32,928 nt of DNA from Chrysochromulina tobinii (Eukaryota; Haptophyta; Prymnesiales; Chrysochromulinaceae): assembly GCA_001275005.1 (NCBI GenBank), contig JWZX01002499.1:1-32928 (forward strand), given 5' to 3'. Below are positions 8,732 through 16,795 of the stretch, in pieces. The stretch's first letter is position 1. Every line of letters begins with the position of its first letter. A model generated the notes under the pieces. That model made no database searches and was not told where the DNA came from. It saw only the letters and a list, made by a program, of their open reading frames with translations. Both the position numbers and the translations under genes were made by a program.

Positions 8732-9541
8732 CCTCCATCGACTCCCATCCTCCTCTGCTGACGACTTGAAATGGCTGTGAATCGAGGGGCCCTGGCACGT
8801 CAGGTAAACTTGCGATGTTGCGAAACGAAAGGGTCAGCTCTACAGAGACACACGTGAAAACGCGAAGGTGCACCGACTCGGCCACTACCACACGAAACTT
8901 GCGAAAAGGTCAGTTGAAACCGACACGCGACAGTCTGACACACCTACGCGAGCCCGAGCAATGAGCCCGAGCGCACCCCGTCATCAGATTTTTGCCATGT
9001 TATTTTTGCGTGTTGCACGATGTGTGTCGGACTTGGTCGTCGGACTAACGTCGGACTTGTGTCTACACCGGGCACTGGCCAGGCCACCACACTCTCGAAA
9101 CACCAGACTGGTCAGATCTGAAACGACACACGCTAGCGTGAAGCGTGACTGTCTTTGAACCTTGAGAAAGGGTCAGTTGAATCGACACACAAGGTACCGA
9201 CCAGCCACTACCACGCGAAACACTGCCACGCAGTGGTCGCGTCGCTCGGTGGACTAACACACCGGCGAGGATTATCAAGGATCCGGCCCCCACCCCCGTC
9301 CCGGCCACGCTACATCTATCGGCCCCCGGCCGATAGTTCACGTGACCGGCCTCCCATGCCCCCCAAGGAAAAAGAACCAGCGACAGGGGCACACTGTTCG
9401 TTGCTGGAGAGGGTGTGCCCAATGGTGCCCCCCCTTCTTAAATGTTCTTTGGCGCATTTTTGCGCTTGTACTTGCAATTCGTGCCTGCTGCACTCCCGAG
9501 GGCCATCCGTGAGAGAGAGGCGGTGTGTGTGAGTACGGACG
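8732..9541. other. Non-coding spacer with degenerate repeats
   Basis: About 800 bp without a supportable gene. It contains diverged copies of a segment with GGTCAG..TGAA..CGACAC and CCACTACCAC.CGAAAC (near 8830, 8880-8930 and 9170-9225), and several GTCGGACT words near 9027-9057. It resembles eroded repeat DNA. It also contains a perfect hairpin at 9316-9336. Confidence 0.5.
9316..9336. repeat. Perfect 9-bp stem hairpin
   Basis: CTATCGGCC and its reverse complement GGCCGATAG are separated by CCC. It lies downstream of the RNase H-tail ORF on the minus strand. It could be the 3' end structure of that retroelement, but no evidence links them. Confidence 0.5.
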
Positions 9542-10904
9542 TTACGCGCTGTCATCGTCATCGTTATCATCGTTGTTGTTATCATCGTGATCATCGTCGT
9601 CCTGATCGTCCTCGGAATCGGAACCGTCTCCGGTCTGGTCGTCAAGAGGTTTCTCTTCCACTGGCTGACGATACCCGAGTGTGTCCGTACATGCGACGGT
9701 GAGCTCGGCACATGCAAGTGCAGGCGTTATGTGGGGAGCGAGCCTCATGATGACGCCATCGTGTTGAAGATTGGTCACAGTGCCGCCGTTGCATCTATAT
9801 GCCCAGTCGATTTTCGCCTGACGCGAGAGCCCTTCTGCCTCCTGAAGGAAGTAAGACTTTGCTGTGAGGGCGCACCGGTGCCTTTTTTCAGGTTTATGGA
9901 TGCAAAGCCAATCGTTGACAAAGGTTATCATGGCAGGCATTCGGTGTTCGAATTCACGCGTGAGGTCCTTACGGCTGTTCTCGTACGCACTGAGACGAAA
10001 GATGGCGCCGTCTGTGCCCACGTCAAAGGGTGGCATAGGGCCGTCCCACGGACGTGTGTTTTGACATTTGTGGGTATGTTCCCATGCACGGAGGGAGCCG
10101 TCATTGTCTAGTGCGTTGAAGAGCTGTTTCGCAGCGGAGCGGCGTACGGCGATTGGCGTTTGTGCGCCAAGGAAATAAAGGCCTACTTCCGCTAGGATTT
10201 GTTCGCGATGTAGCATGAAGAGATGCGCTTGTTCGCGACCGGCTGTAAAGACATTCAGGAGGGTGCGTGGGTATGCCGCTGAATCATCGAGATCCGAGCC
10301 ATGCTTTGAGAAGGCGAGGTTGCGCAAGAGCCGCGGAAGTCGGAACGGGTCCGTCATGTTGGGACATGCATATTCGCGAGAGGCGACAAGAAAACCCGAA
10401 GCAATGAGTTCGGCCCCTAAAAGGGAATGCCAGTATGCGATGCGCACGGTGGCCTTACCATTAAGACTTTGAATAAATTTGCATGCGCGCTCACGAAGCG
10501 TGCCGTGGCCATCCTGGCGGGGGGCGTCCGCGGCATGGCCCGCGTCACGGATGTATTTTGCGACAGCTGCAGCATTAACCGGGCAGTCAAGATGTCGCGT
10601 AACGGGCTGAAGACCCACTTGGATGAGACGGGTCGCAAGGTTATGTTGGTGTATTGGGTCGAGAAGGAGTGTACGTGCGGCGCTTACTCGGCGTCCCGCT
10701 TCCGGTGCGCGGGACCCAGTGTCAAGAGATAGACGGGCAAGGACAGCCTCCGTATACGCATGGATCCGCAGAGGGGAAAGTGCATGTTGGAGAGAAACTG
10801 GGATCGGGATGGCGAGGGTTCCGAAGGCGTGGGTGGCGCGCAAGACACGGTCGGACTCTGTAATTTCGTGCGCTCGGTTCGGTCGTGATCGCATTATTGG
10901 AATG

Positions 10905-10942
<38 letters not shown>

Positions 10943-11149
10943 AGGCGGCGGTATCGGCGGTACGTACGACGGTGTCGGTGGTACGCACGGTTCGGCCGCC
11001 TTGGGCGGGGGTGGCTGTACCGGGCACGCCGAGTAACGTGTGATGCCATGGCGGCCCTGATTTGCGAGCCGATCGGCCCAATCGTTCCAATGTTGGTTGC
11101 TGTGACCTTTAACATGCTTCATCCAGAGTTGCCCGGCCGTGGACTTCAT
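9542..11149 (-). mobile_element. 5'-truncated retroelement ORF: RNase H tail plus uncharacterised C-terminal region
   Basis: A 535-residue ORF. Its first 30 residues (HVKGHSNQHWNDWADRLANQG) are the C-terminal end of an RNase H domain as found in retroelements. The catalytic N-terminal part is missing and a stop lies just upstream in frame, so the element is 5'-truncated. Next come a poly-Pro run from a GGC-rich tract (about 10902-10953), about 350 residues that I do not recognise, and a motif near the C-terminus reading NLQHDGVIM. The last 30 residues are almost entirely Asp/Glu/Asn (acidic tail near 9542-9600). The intact downstream frame suggests recent insertion or retained use. The HDG motif is faintly like the HDE of family A polymerases, but that is too weak to assign. 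Confidence 0.55.
10902..10953. repeat. GGC trinucleotide tract coding poly-proline
   Basis: An almost pure GGC run with a few GGA and GGT units. On the minus strand it gives about 16 consecutive prolines in the RNase H-tail ORF. Confidence 0.8.
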
Positions 11150-11261
11150 GAGCGATATTTTTGGTCAACGCGGGGAGTTTTTAGGCTTTTAGTCTAAACA
11201 GGGAAGTTGCAGTCACCCGCGAACGGCCCCGAGTGTCGCGCTTCAAACTAAGGGCCTGAGC

Positions 11262-13742
11262 TCACCTCGAGCCCGACTCGACCTGCTCGCCGACGAGATG
11301 CCGATAGCTTGGGCGGCCGTCGGCAGGTAGCTGTTTGGCCATGAGCTCCACATGCGTACCCTGCTCGACGACGGCGCCTGCGTGCATCATGACGATCTGA
11401 TCGGCATGGCGCACTGTGCTCAGTCGATGGGCGATGATCAGCGTTGTGCGCCCCACCATAGCCGTCTCAAGCGCCAGCTGCACTGCGGCCTCACTCTCGG
11501 TGTCCAGAGCGGACGTCGCCTCATCGAGCAGCAGGAGCTGTGGATCGAGCATCAGGCAACGCGCAATCGCGATGCGCTGCTTCTGGCCGCCGGAGAGCTG
11601 GACGCCTCTTTCACCAACGGGCGTCTGATACCCGTCGCCAAGCTCATGCATGATGAAGCTGTGCGCATTCGCGGCCGTGGCCGCCGCGATCATCCGCGCG
11701 CGTAGTGTGGAACGCCTCGCCTCGACTGCCGCTGCGTCGTCGCCGTCGGCGGCATGGGCGAACGCGCCGAGGCCGTAAAGGATGTTCTCCTCGACGGTGC
11801 CCGACATGAGGACCGGCTCCTGCGAGACGAGCGCGACCCTCTGGTGCAGCAACTCGTGCCGCATCTCCTTGACATCGACGCCATCCAAAGCCACCGTTCC
11901 ACTGCGTGCCTCATAAAAGTGCACGAGGAGGCTGAAGACAGTTGACTTGCCGTTGCCACTCGCGCCGACGAGAGCGATGCGCTGGCCGCAGGGCACCTCG
12001 AGACTGAAATTGCACAAGACTTCGGTCTCGGGACGCGTGGGATAGGCGAAGAAGACGTTACGCAGGGTGACGGCGCAGCCACCGCTTCCCCCCCCATGGC
12101 CATCGATGGAGGCATCCCACAGCCTGTTGGTCTGCACCTCGCGGGTGCTCGACTCGTATCGCTTAGCGGCGGCCGCGGAGGACGCAGACTCCATCCCAGG
12201 AATGACCACCGTCCCACCGTGCGCGTACCGAGGCCGCCGCTCTATGTAGTCGATCACCTTGGCTGCAGCGCCCGAAGATTTGAGGAGCGAGGTGAACGAA
12301 TTGAATAGGTTTTGGAAGTACTCTTGCAGCTGACCCTGGTAGAGCATGAAGGCGAGGAGCACGTGCGCGTCGAGCAGATGCTCCCTGTGCAGGTACGAGC
12401 CGTATGCCAGCAGGGCGCCCTGGACGACGGTGTTGATCAGGAACGTGTTGCACATCGCGTAGTAGAGCCCCTGCACGACAAACTGGCGCATGATCAGACG
12501 AAAGTAGACGTCGACGCGTCGGCGGTAGCGCTCGTGCTCACTCGGTTCCGTCGCGAACGCGGCCACAGTGCGGATCGCACCGATCGCTTCCGTCGCCACC
12601 GAGTTGGCCTCCGCCAGAGCCGACTGCACCTTTTCCTGATTCCTGTGCATGAACGTTGCATAGGACCTGTTGATCAGGGAGGTGACTGGAACGATGGCGA
12701 GCGCAAGCAGACCGAGACGCCAGGAGCGGTAGAACATATAGGCGAGGATGCCGCCAATGCGCACGAGGGCCTCGATGGTGAAACGGAAGACCCACGTCAG
12801 GTCGTTGGCCATCTCGGCGCAGTCCGCTGTCAGTCGAGAGGTGATCTCTCCCGATTTGGTCGCGTCGAAGAAGGCGATGTCTTGGCGTAGGATCGCCGCG
12901 TATAAGTCGAGGCGCAGGCCGCGGATGATGCGCTGCTGTGCGGCCCCGAAGAGATAGACGCACCAAAAGTCGAGGATGGCGTCGCCCGTGCCGCACACCA
13001 AGAGGTACGCCACATTGCGGTACGCGCCATCAAGGTCATCGCGAGCCACACACCCGATCGTCTCCGCCACCCAATGCGGGATCGAGAGTGACAGGGGCAG
13101 GCGCACCAACAGCACCGCGCATCCCCAATAGAGCCACGACCGATGCGGCTGAGCAATCCGCAGGAGCTGCAGCGTGCCGTATCCTCGGCGCGCTCGCCGC
13201 GCCTCTGCCTCCTCGCCCACGGTCTCCTTCGGCTCCGACACGTGTTCGCCACCGTCGTTGTTGCCGGGCACCAGACGTGCTCCTTGCACGGAGGCTGTGC
13301 TTTGCGGTGGCGAGTCCTGCGCTACGTTAATCATCGCGCTGCCGGGCAGCAGCGGAGCTCCGAGGCTGCTGCCACCCATGCCGCCTGCTGGCAGGGCACT
13401 GAACGCGAGGATCCGCAGCGAGAGGGCAAGCACGTGCACTAGGAGCAGCACGCCGCCACCAATGGTGGCCAGCAGGAGAAACCACTTTTCGACCTCGTCT
13501 CGATGATAGGCTGCAAATCCCAAAGCGGTGGCGAGCAGAGCAAAGCCAAAGGCCAGGGGATACAGCGGATTCGCGTGGCAAATGCCGGCTGCGACCGCGA
13601 TGGCTGCGATGCAATGCAGTGTGCCGAGCCACACTGATAGCCACGGTAATTGATCCGATGCGATCAGCCACACTCCTATTGCACAGAGTATCGCCGCGTC
13701 GATCGACAGGAGCCAGTAGATGAAATTCAGAGCTGCGGTCAT
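11262..13742 (-). CDS. ABCB-type half transporter (TAP/HMT-like ABC exporter)
   Basis: 826 residues, intronless. About four hydrophobic helices precede a polar loop (about 1-180, TMD0-like). A six-helix exporter domain follows, with the characteristic DIAFFDATKSGEITSRL coupling segment. The nucleotide-binding domain has an A-loop region (FFAYPTRPE), Walker A GASGNGKST near 593, Q-loop VSQEP, signature LSGGQ near 715, Walker B LLLLDEATSALD near 740, and the H-loop IIAHRLST. All ATPase motifs are intact. It would act as a homo- or heterodimer exporting peptides, lipids or metal conjugates across an organellar or vacuolar membrane. The substrate cannot be read from sequence. The extra N-terminal helices resemble TAP-like and heavy-metal-tolerance members more than mitochondrial ATM1. 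Confidence 0.9.
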   Translation of the reverse strand: MTAALNFIYWLLSIDAAILCAIGVWLIASDQLPWLSVWLGTLHCIAAIAVAAGICHANPLYPLAFGFALLATALGFAAYHRDEVEKWFLLLATIGGGVLLLVHVLALSLRILAFSALPAGGMGGSSLGAPLLPGSAMINVAQDSPPQSTASVQGARLVPGNNDGGEHVSEPKETVGEEAEARRARRGYGTLQLLRIAQPHRSWLYWGCAVLLVRLPLSLSIPHWVAETIGCVARDDLDGAYRNVAYLLVCGTGDAILDFWCVYLFGAAQQRIIRGLRLDLYAAILRQDIAFFDATKSGEITSRLTADCAEMANDLTWVFRFTIEALVRIGGILAYMFYRSWRLGLLALAIVPVTSLINRSYATFMHRNQEKVQSALAEANSVATEAIGAIRTVAAFATEPSEHERYRRRVDVYFRLIMRQFVVQGLYYAMCNTFLINTVVQGALLAYGSYLHREHLLDAHVLLAFMLYQGQLQEYFQNLFNSFTSLLKSSGAAAKVIDYIERRPRYAHGGTVVIPGMESASSAAAAKRYESSTREVQTNRLWDASIDGHGGGSGGCAVTLRNVFFAYPTRPETEVLCNFSLEVPCGQRIALVGASGNGKSTVFSLLVHFYEARSGTVALDGVDVKEMRHELLHQRVALVSQEPVLMSGTVEENILYGLGAFAHAADGDDAAAVEARRSTLRARMIAAATAANAHSFIMHELGDGYQTPVGERGVQLSGGQKQRIAIARCLMLDPQLLLLDEATSALDTESEAAVQLALETAMVGRTTLIIAHRLSTVRHADQIVMMHAGAVVEQGTHVELMAKQLPADGRPSYRHLVGEQVESGSR

Positions 13743-14068
13743 GCTCGGAGGTCAGGACGGGAAGACAGAGGCGATGTGTCCGAGAGGACTTGTGTTCCTC
13801 TGGTGGAAGTACAGTAAGTGTGAATTGTCTGTTAATACCGTGCATCGGACACGCGTTCACCGTTGCGAGGCACTGTGCGTGTGAGGTTTGTCACTTTGCC
13901 CCCACGGCCCCTTCTGCCCCTTCGCCCATATGTATACCGGGTGCTGCCCTGAGCCATGTCGGGTTGCGCAAGGCGCAGGGCGAGGAAAGAAGAGGGGTGT
14001 CAACGGTCGCCAGACGACGTGCTCACATCTAAGAGTGCGCTCCGATGCGTTTGGGCGCGTTCAAAACT
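13743..14068. other. Intergenic spacer
   Basis: Lies between the start of the ABC transporter and the 3' end of the small membrane-protein gene on the same strand. It presumably holds the transporter promoter. No TATA box or repeat stands out. Confidence 0.5.
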
Positions 14069-14590
14069 TCAAATCGCCCTGTAATTCGTCGCATCGCCGA
14101 TGCCCACGTGCTTGCTCGCAGCCTCTGCTGCTAGCGACGCGTAATCATCAACGCCCAGCGGCGCCTGGTAGGGGGCAGCGGGTGGCAGCCCACGCCCCGA
14201 ATCAGCATCATCGTCGCCATAGCCGCCCGCTCCCACCATTCGATACGCGTTCGTCGCTGCACCGAACTTGAGCACCGCATTGAACATGAGCATCGCACCG
14301 GCCCACGCGCTGCAGTGGAACAGCTGCATCAAGTCAGTCAAGATCGTGCAGCCCACAAAGACGCACAGCCCAAGCAGTTGCGCGTCGCTGCGGCTGCGTG
14401 CTGCGACCAGCGCAAGGAGCGCGATGGCAAGGTTGACGGCAGTCGGGAAGTTGGTGCCAAGGCTGCCGCCAAGAGAGCAGCTGAACGATAGAAGACCGAA
14501 GGTCTCGACGCGCTCGGGCACGTCCAGGAACATGAACGCTTGCATACCTTGCCTGATGCGTCCGGAGAGCATGATCAGAACGTCGTCCAT
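14069..14590 (-). CDS. Small four-helix membrane protein, possibly AGTRAP-like
   Basis: 173 residues. Hydrophobic helices span roughly residues 28-50, 50-66, 70-90 and 93-115, followed by a polar tail rich in Asp, Gly and Ala. The pattern of a helix rich in Leu and Val, a charged RSRSDAQ loop, and a helix with TDLMQL resembles the angiotensin receptor-associated protein (AGTRAP) family, whose members have a similar loop and an acidic residue in the third helix. The match is by eye only and the family is usually described in animals, so the name is tentative. It is divergent to the gene at 14801, with about 210 bp between the two starts. Confidence 0.5.
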   Translation of the reverse strand: MDDVLIMLSGRIRQGMQAFMFLDVPERVETFGLLSFSCSLGGSLGTNFPTAVNLAIALLALVAARSRSDAQLLGLCVFVGCTILTDLMQLFHCSAWAGAMLMFNAVLKFGAATNAYRMVGAGGYGDDDADSGRGLPPAAPYQAPLGVDDYASLAAEAASKHVGIGDATNYRAI

Positions 14591-14800
14591 GTGTTACAAT
14601 GTATCCGGATACAGAACCAAGGCTCGTCGTGATCCTGCAATCGTCCGTGAACAAGATAGTTGAGGGCCTCTCGTGACCGGTTTCAATCCTGAGTGGTGTG
14701 TCACTGTTCCCCGAGAATCCGAACCTTTTTTCCCGTCTCTGTGAAAGGATCAACCGTCGCGCGACGCTCGTGCCAACCGGCCATCGGCGCGATGCCGACC

Positions 14801-15556
14801 ATGGCGAGCGGTCGGATGCGCGAGAATCGGGCATCCAAGACCGAGGTCAGGGAGCTACGAGTTCCTGATCCCCTCGAACAGCGAAAAGCCATCTGGAACA
14901 ACAGCACCGCCAGCGGCAGCCGGTTCCCCGACCGTCCGATGATGCGGCAACTGTCAGCTTACGATTCGCTGAAGCGTGCTGACGTCAATCTAAGATCTGA
15001 GGTGGTCGATTCGGTGGATAAGACGCAATACTACCCGCACACCAGCAAACTGCATCTCAACGAGCGCACCCTCGATCTGAGGCGCCTGCAGCATCCCCAC
15101 AGAATCTCGAGAGTGGAGTTCCCGAATCACCCCAACCTCATGAGCAAGCCGCGGTGGGATCCGTCTACCGGGCATGGCGGCGATCAGTATGGTGCCGATA
15201 AGCTGCGTGATCTAAGCATCGAGCGCGAGACCGCATGGGCCATGGAGTACTCCAGGCAGCATCCGCCAAAGCGTCGTCATGAGACTCTCCTTCAACGAGA
15301 GGAGATATTCATGGCGGAGAAGCGCGAGGCGATCCGTGAAGCACGCATGGGTGCTTTCAGCGCACGGGCCTCCACTGCGCCCGCCTCGATGACGGGCACG
15401 AGCAGTGGGAGCCAGAGCGCGCGCCAACTCGCACACCTCACGTCTCTCGGTCACACTGTACATCAGGGCTTTGGTGTGCTAGAACTCCCACCATTGCCGG
15501 CGGACCAGCGCGTCCCATGTAAAAAGGTGACCACTTGGAGCCTCGGCGGCTTTTAA
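14801..15556 (+). CDS. Hypothetical basic protein
   Basis: From the ATG at 14801 (ACCATGG, good Kozak context) the product is 251 residues. An in-frame ATG at 14693 would add 36 Arg/Cys-rich residues but has a weaker context. The protein is rich in Arg, His and Ser and hydrophilic throughout, with no membrane segment. It has a charged helical stretch near the middle (QREEIFMAEKREAIREARM) and ends with TTWSLGGF. I recognise no domain. The clean frame, its length and the divergent promoter with 14590 support a real gene. Cytoskeletal or ciliary structural proteins often look like this, but that is only an impression. Confidence 0.6.
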   Translation: MASGRMRENRASKTEVRELRVPDPLEQRKAIWNNSTASGSRFPDRPMMRQLSAYDSLKRADVNLRSEVVDSVDKTQYYPHTSKLHLNERTLDLRRLQHPHRISRVEFPNHPNLMSKPRWDPSTGHGGDQYGADKLRDLSIERETAWAMEYSRQHPPKRRHETLLQREEIFMAEKREAIREARMGAFSARASTAPASMTGTSSGSQSARQLAHLTSLGHTVHQGFGVLELPPLPADQRVPCKKVTTWSLGGF

Positions 15557-15678
15557 TGGTGCAGGTGTCAGTATCTTTAGAAGAAAGTCTGAGTTTCCTT
15601 ACAAGACTGGCCCCCGCCGAGACACGGGGGCGGGGGGGAGAGTGAGCGAGCGCGTTTGTGTTTCACAGCAGCAGCAGC

Positions 15679-16422
15679 ATGCCGCGATTCCTCCACTCGC
15701 TGCCCTTGCTCGCGCTCGCGACGCTCGCGACCCTCAGCGATGCGCTGATTGTGCGCGCTCCCAAAACGCGCGTCCACATGCGCGCCAGCGGTGCGACGAC
15801 GGTTGACGGCGTGCGCATCGGCCCGCCGCCCGACCTGCCTTCGCTGCTGCTGAACAACCGCATCGTGTACCTTGGCCTGCCGCTTGTGGCCTCGGTCACC
15901 GAGCTCGTGGTCGCGCAGCTGCTCTACCTCAATTACGAGAGCCCCGAGAAGCCCGTCTACCTCTACGTCAACTCTGTGGGCTCATCGCTGGGCCGGCAGA
16001 TCGCTGGGTTCGAGACGGAGGCCTTTGCGATCGCAGACACGATGAACTACGTGGCGCCCGAGATCGAGACCATCTGCGTCGGCACTGCCTTCGGCACCGC
16101 GGCCATGCTGCTTGCTAACGGCGCGAAGGGCAAGCGCGCCGCGCTGCCCAACGCGTCGATCATGCTGCGCCAGCCGATCGGCCAGGCGAGAGGCCAGGCT
16201 TCGGACATTGCGCTCAAGGCGCGCGAGGTGCTGATGGCTCGGCAGGTGATCAACTCGATCATCGCCGAAAAGACGGGTCAGACGATCGAAAAGGTGCAGC
16301 TCGACTCGGCGCGCTCCAAGTACCTCAACGCCGACCAGGCCCTCGAGTACGGCATCATCGACCGCGTGCTGCGCTCCACTGACGACCTGCCCGCGAAGCC
16401 CTCGTTCCTCGAGGCGCTGTAG
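15679..16422 (+). CDS. CLPR4: Plastid ClpR4-like non-catalytic Clp protease subunit
   Basis: 247 residues from the ATG at 15679. An in-frame ATG at 15658 would add seven residues. The first about 23 residues are a hydrophobic signal peptide ending near TLSDA, followed by a basic, transit-like LIVRAPKTRVHMRA, which is a bipartite complex-plastid leader. The mature part is ClpP-fold and closest by eye to plant ClpR4: LGLPLVASVTELVVAQLLYL, EKPVYLYVNS, GFETEAFAIADTMNYV, ALPNASIMLRQPIG, ALEYGIIDRVL. The catalytic Ser position reads Gly (VGTAFGTA) and the catalytic His position reads Arg (MLRQP), so it is proteolytically inactive. Its role is structural, in the R-ring of the stromal ClpPR core that degrades proteins fed by ClpC. 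Confidence 0.88.
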   Translation: MPRFLHSLPLLALATLATLSDALIVRAPKTRVHMRASGATTVDGVRIGPPPDLPSLLLNNRIVYLGLPLVASVTELVVAQLLYLNYESPEKPVYLYVNSVGSSLGRQIAGFETEAFAIADTMNYVAPEIETICVGTAFGTAAMLLANGAKGKRAALPNASIMLRQPIGQARGQASDIALKAREVLMARQVINSIIAEKTGQTIEKVQLDSARSKYLNADQALEYGIIDRVLRSTDDLPAKPSFLEAL

Positions 16423-16795
16423 GCCGATGCGGTGCGCCGAGGATGCCGAGAGGCCGCGCAGCCACAAGGAAGGAGAGACAGAGACTGTATGCAGGGAGAA
16501 GTGACGCCGTGCCCAATTTGTCCGAAGGGCGCGGGTTTGTACATCAACAAGGGCCCCCAGAGGAATTGGGGGGGTCCTCAGCGTAACTAAAGTACCGCGG
16601 TCCGCGGAGGAAATAGCAGAGAGCCGGTGATGGAGTGAGCGCGGGGATCCGCGAAATAAGTTTGACTTTTCGTCATACATTGTACATTTCGCGCGTCTTC
16701 CTGAGCTGCGTCCAACGGCCGGTGAGCGTCGGAGAGAGCCTTCGAAGAGCAATTCCTGTGTTCGCAAATCGGCGGCGGGTAACCTTCCCAACTTC
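16423..16795. other. Intergenic spacer with GC hairpin
   Basis: 3' flank of ClpR4 and promoter region of the CAP-Gly/AAA+ gene. A possible stem pairs CCCCC near 16555 with GGGGG near 16570. No gene is supportable. Confidence 0.5.
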
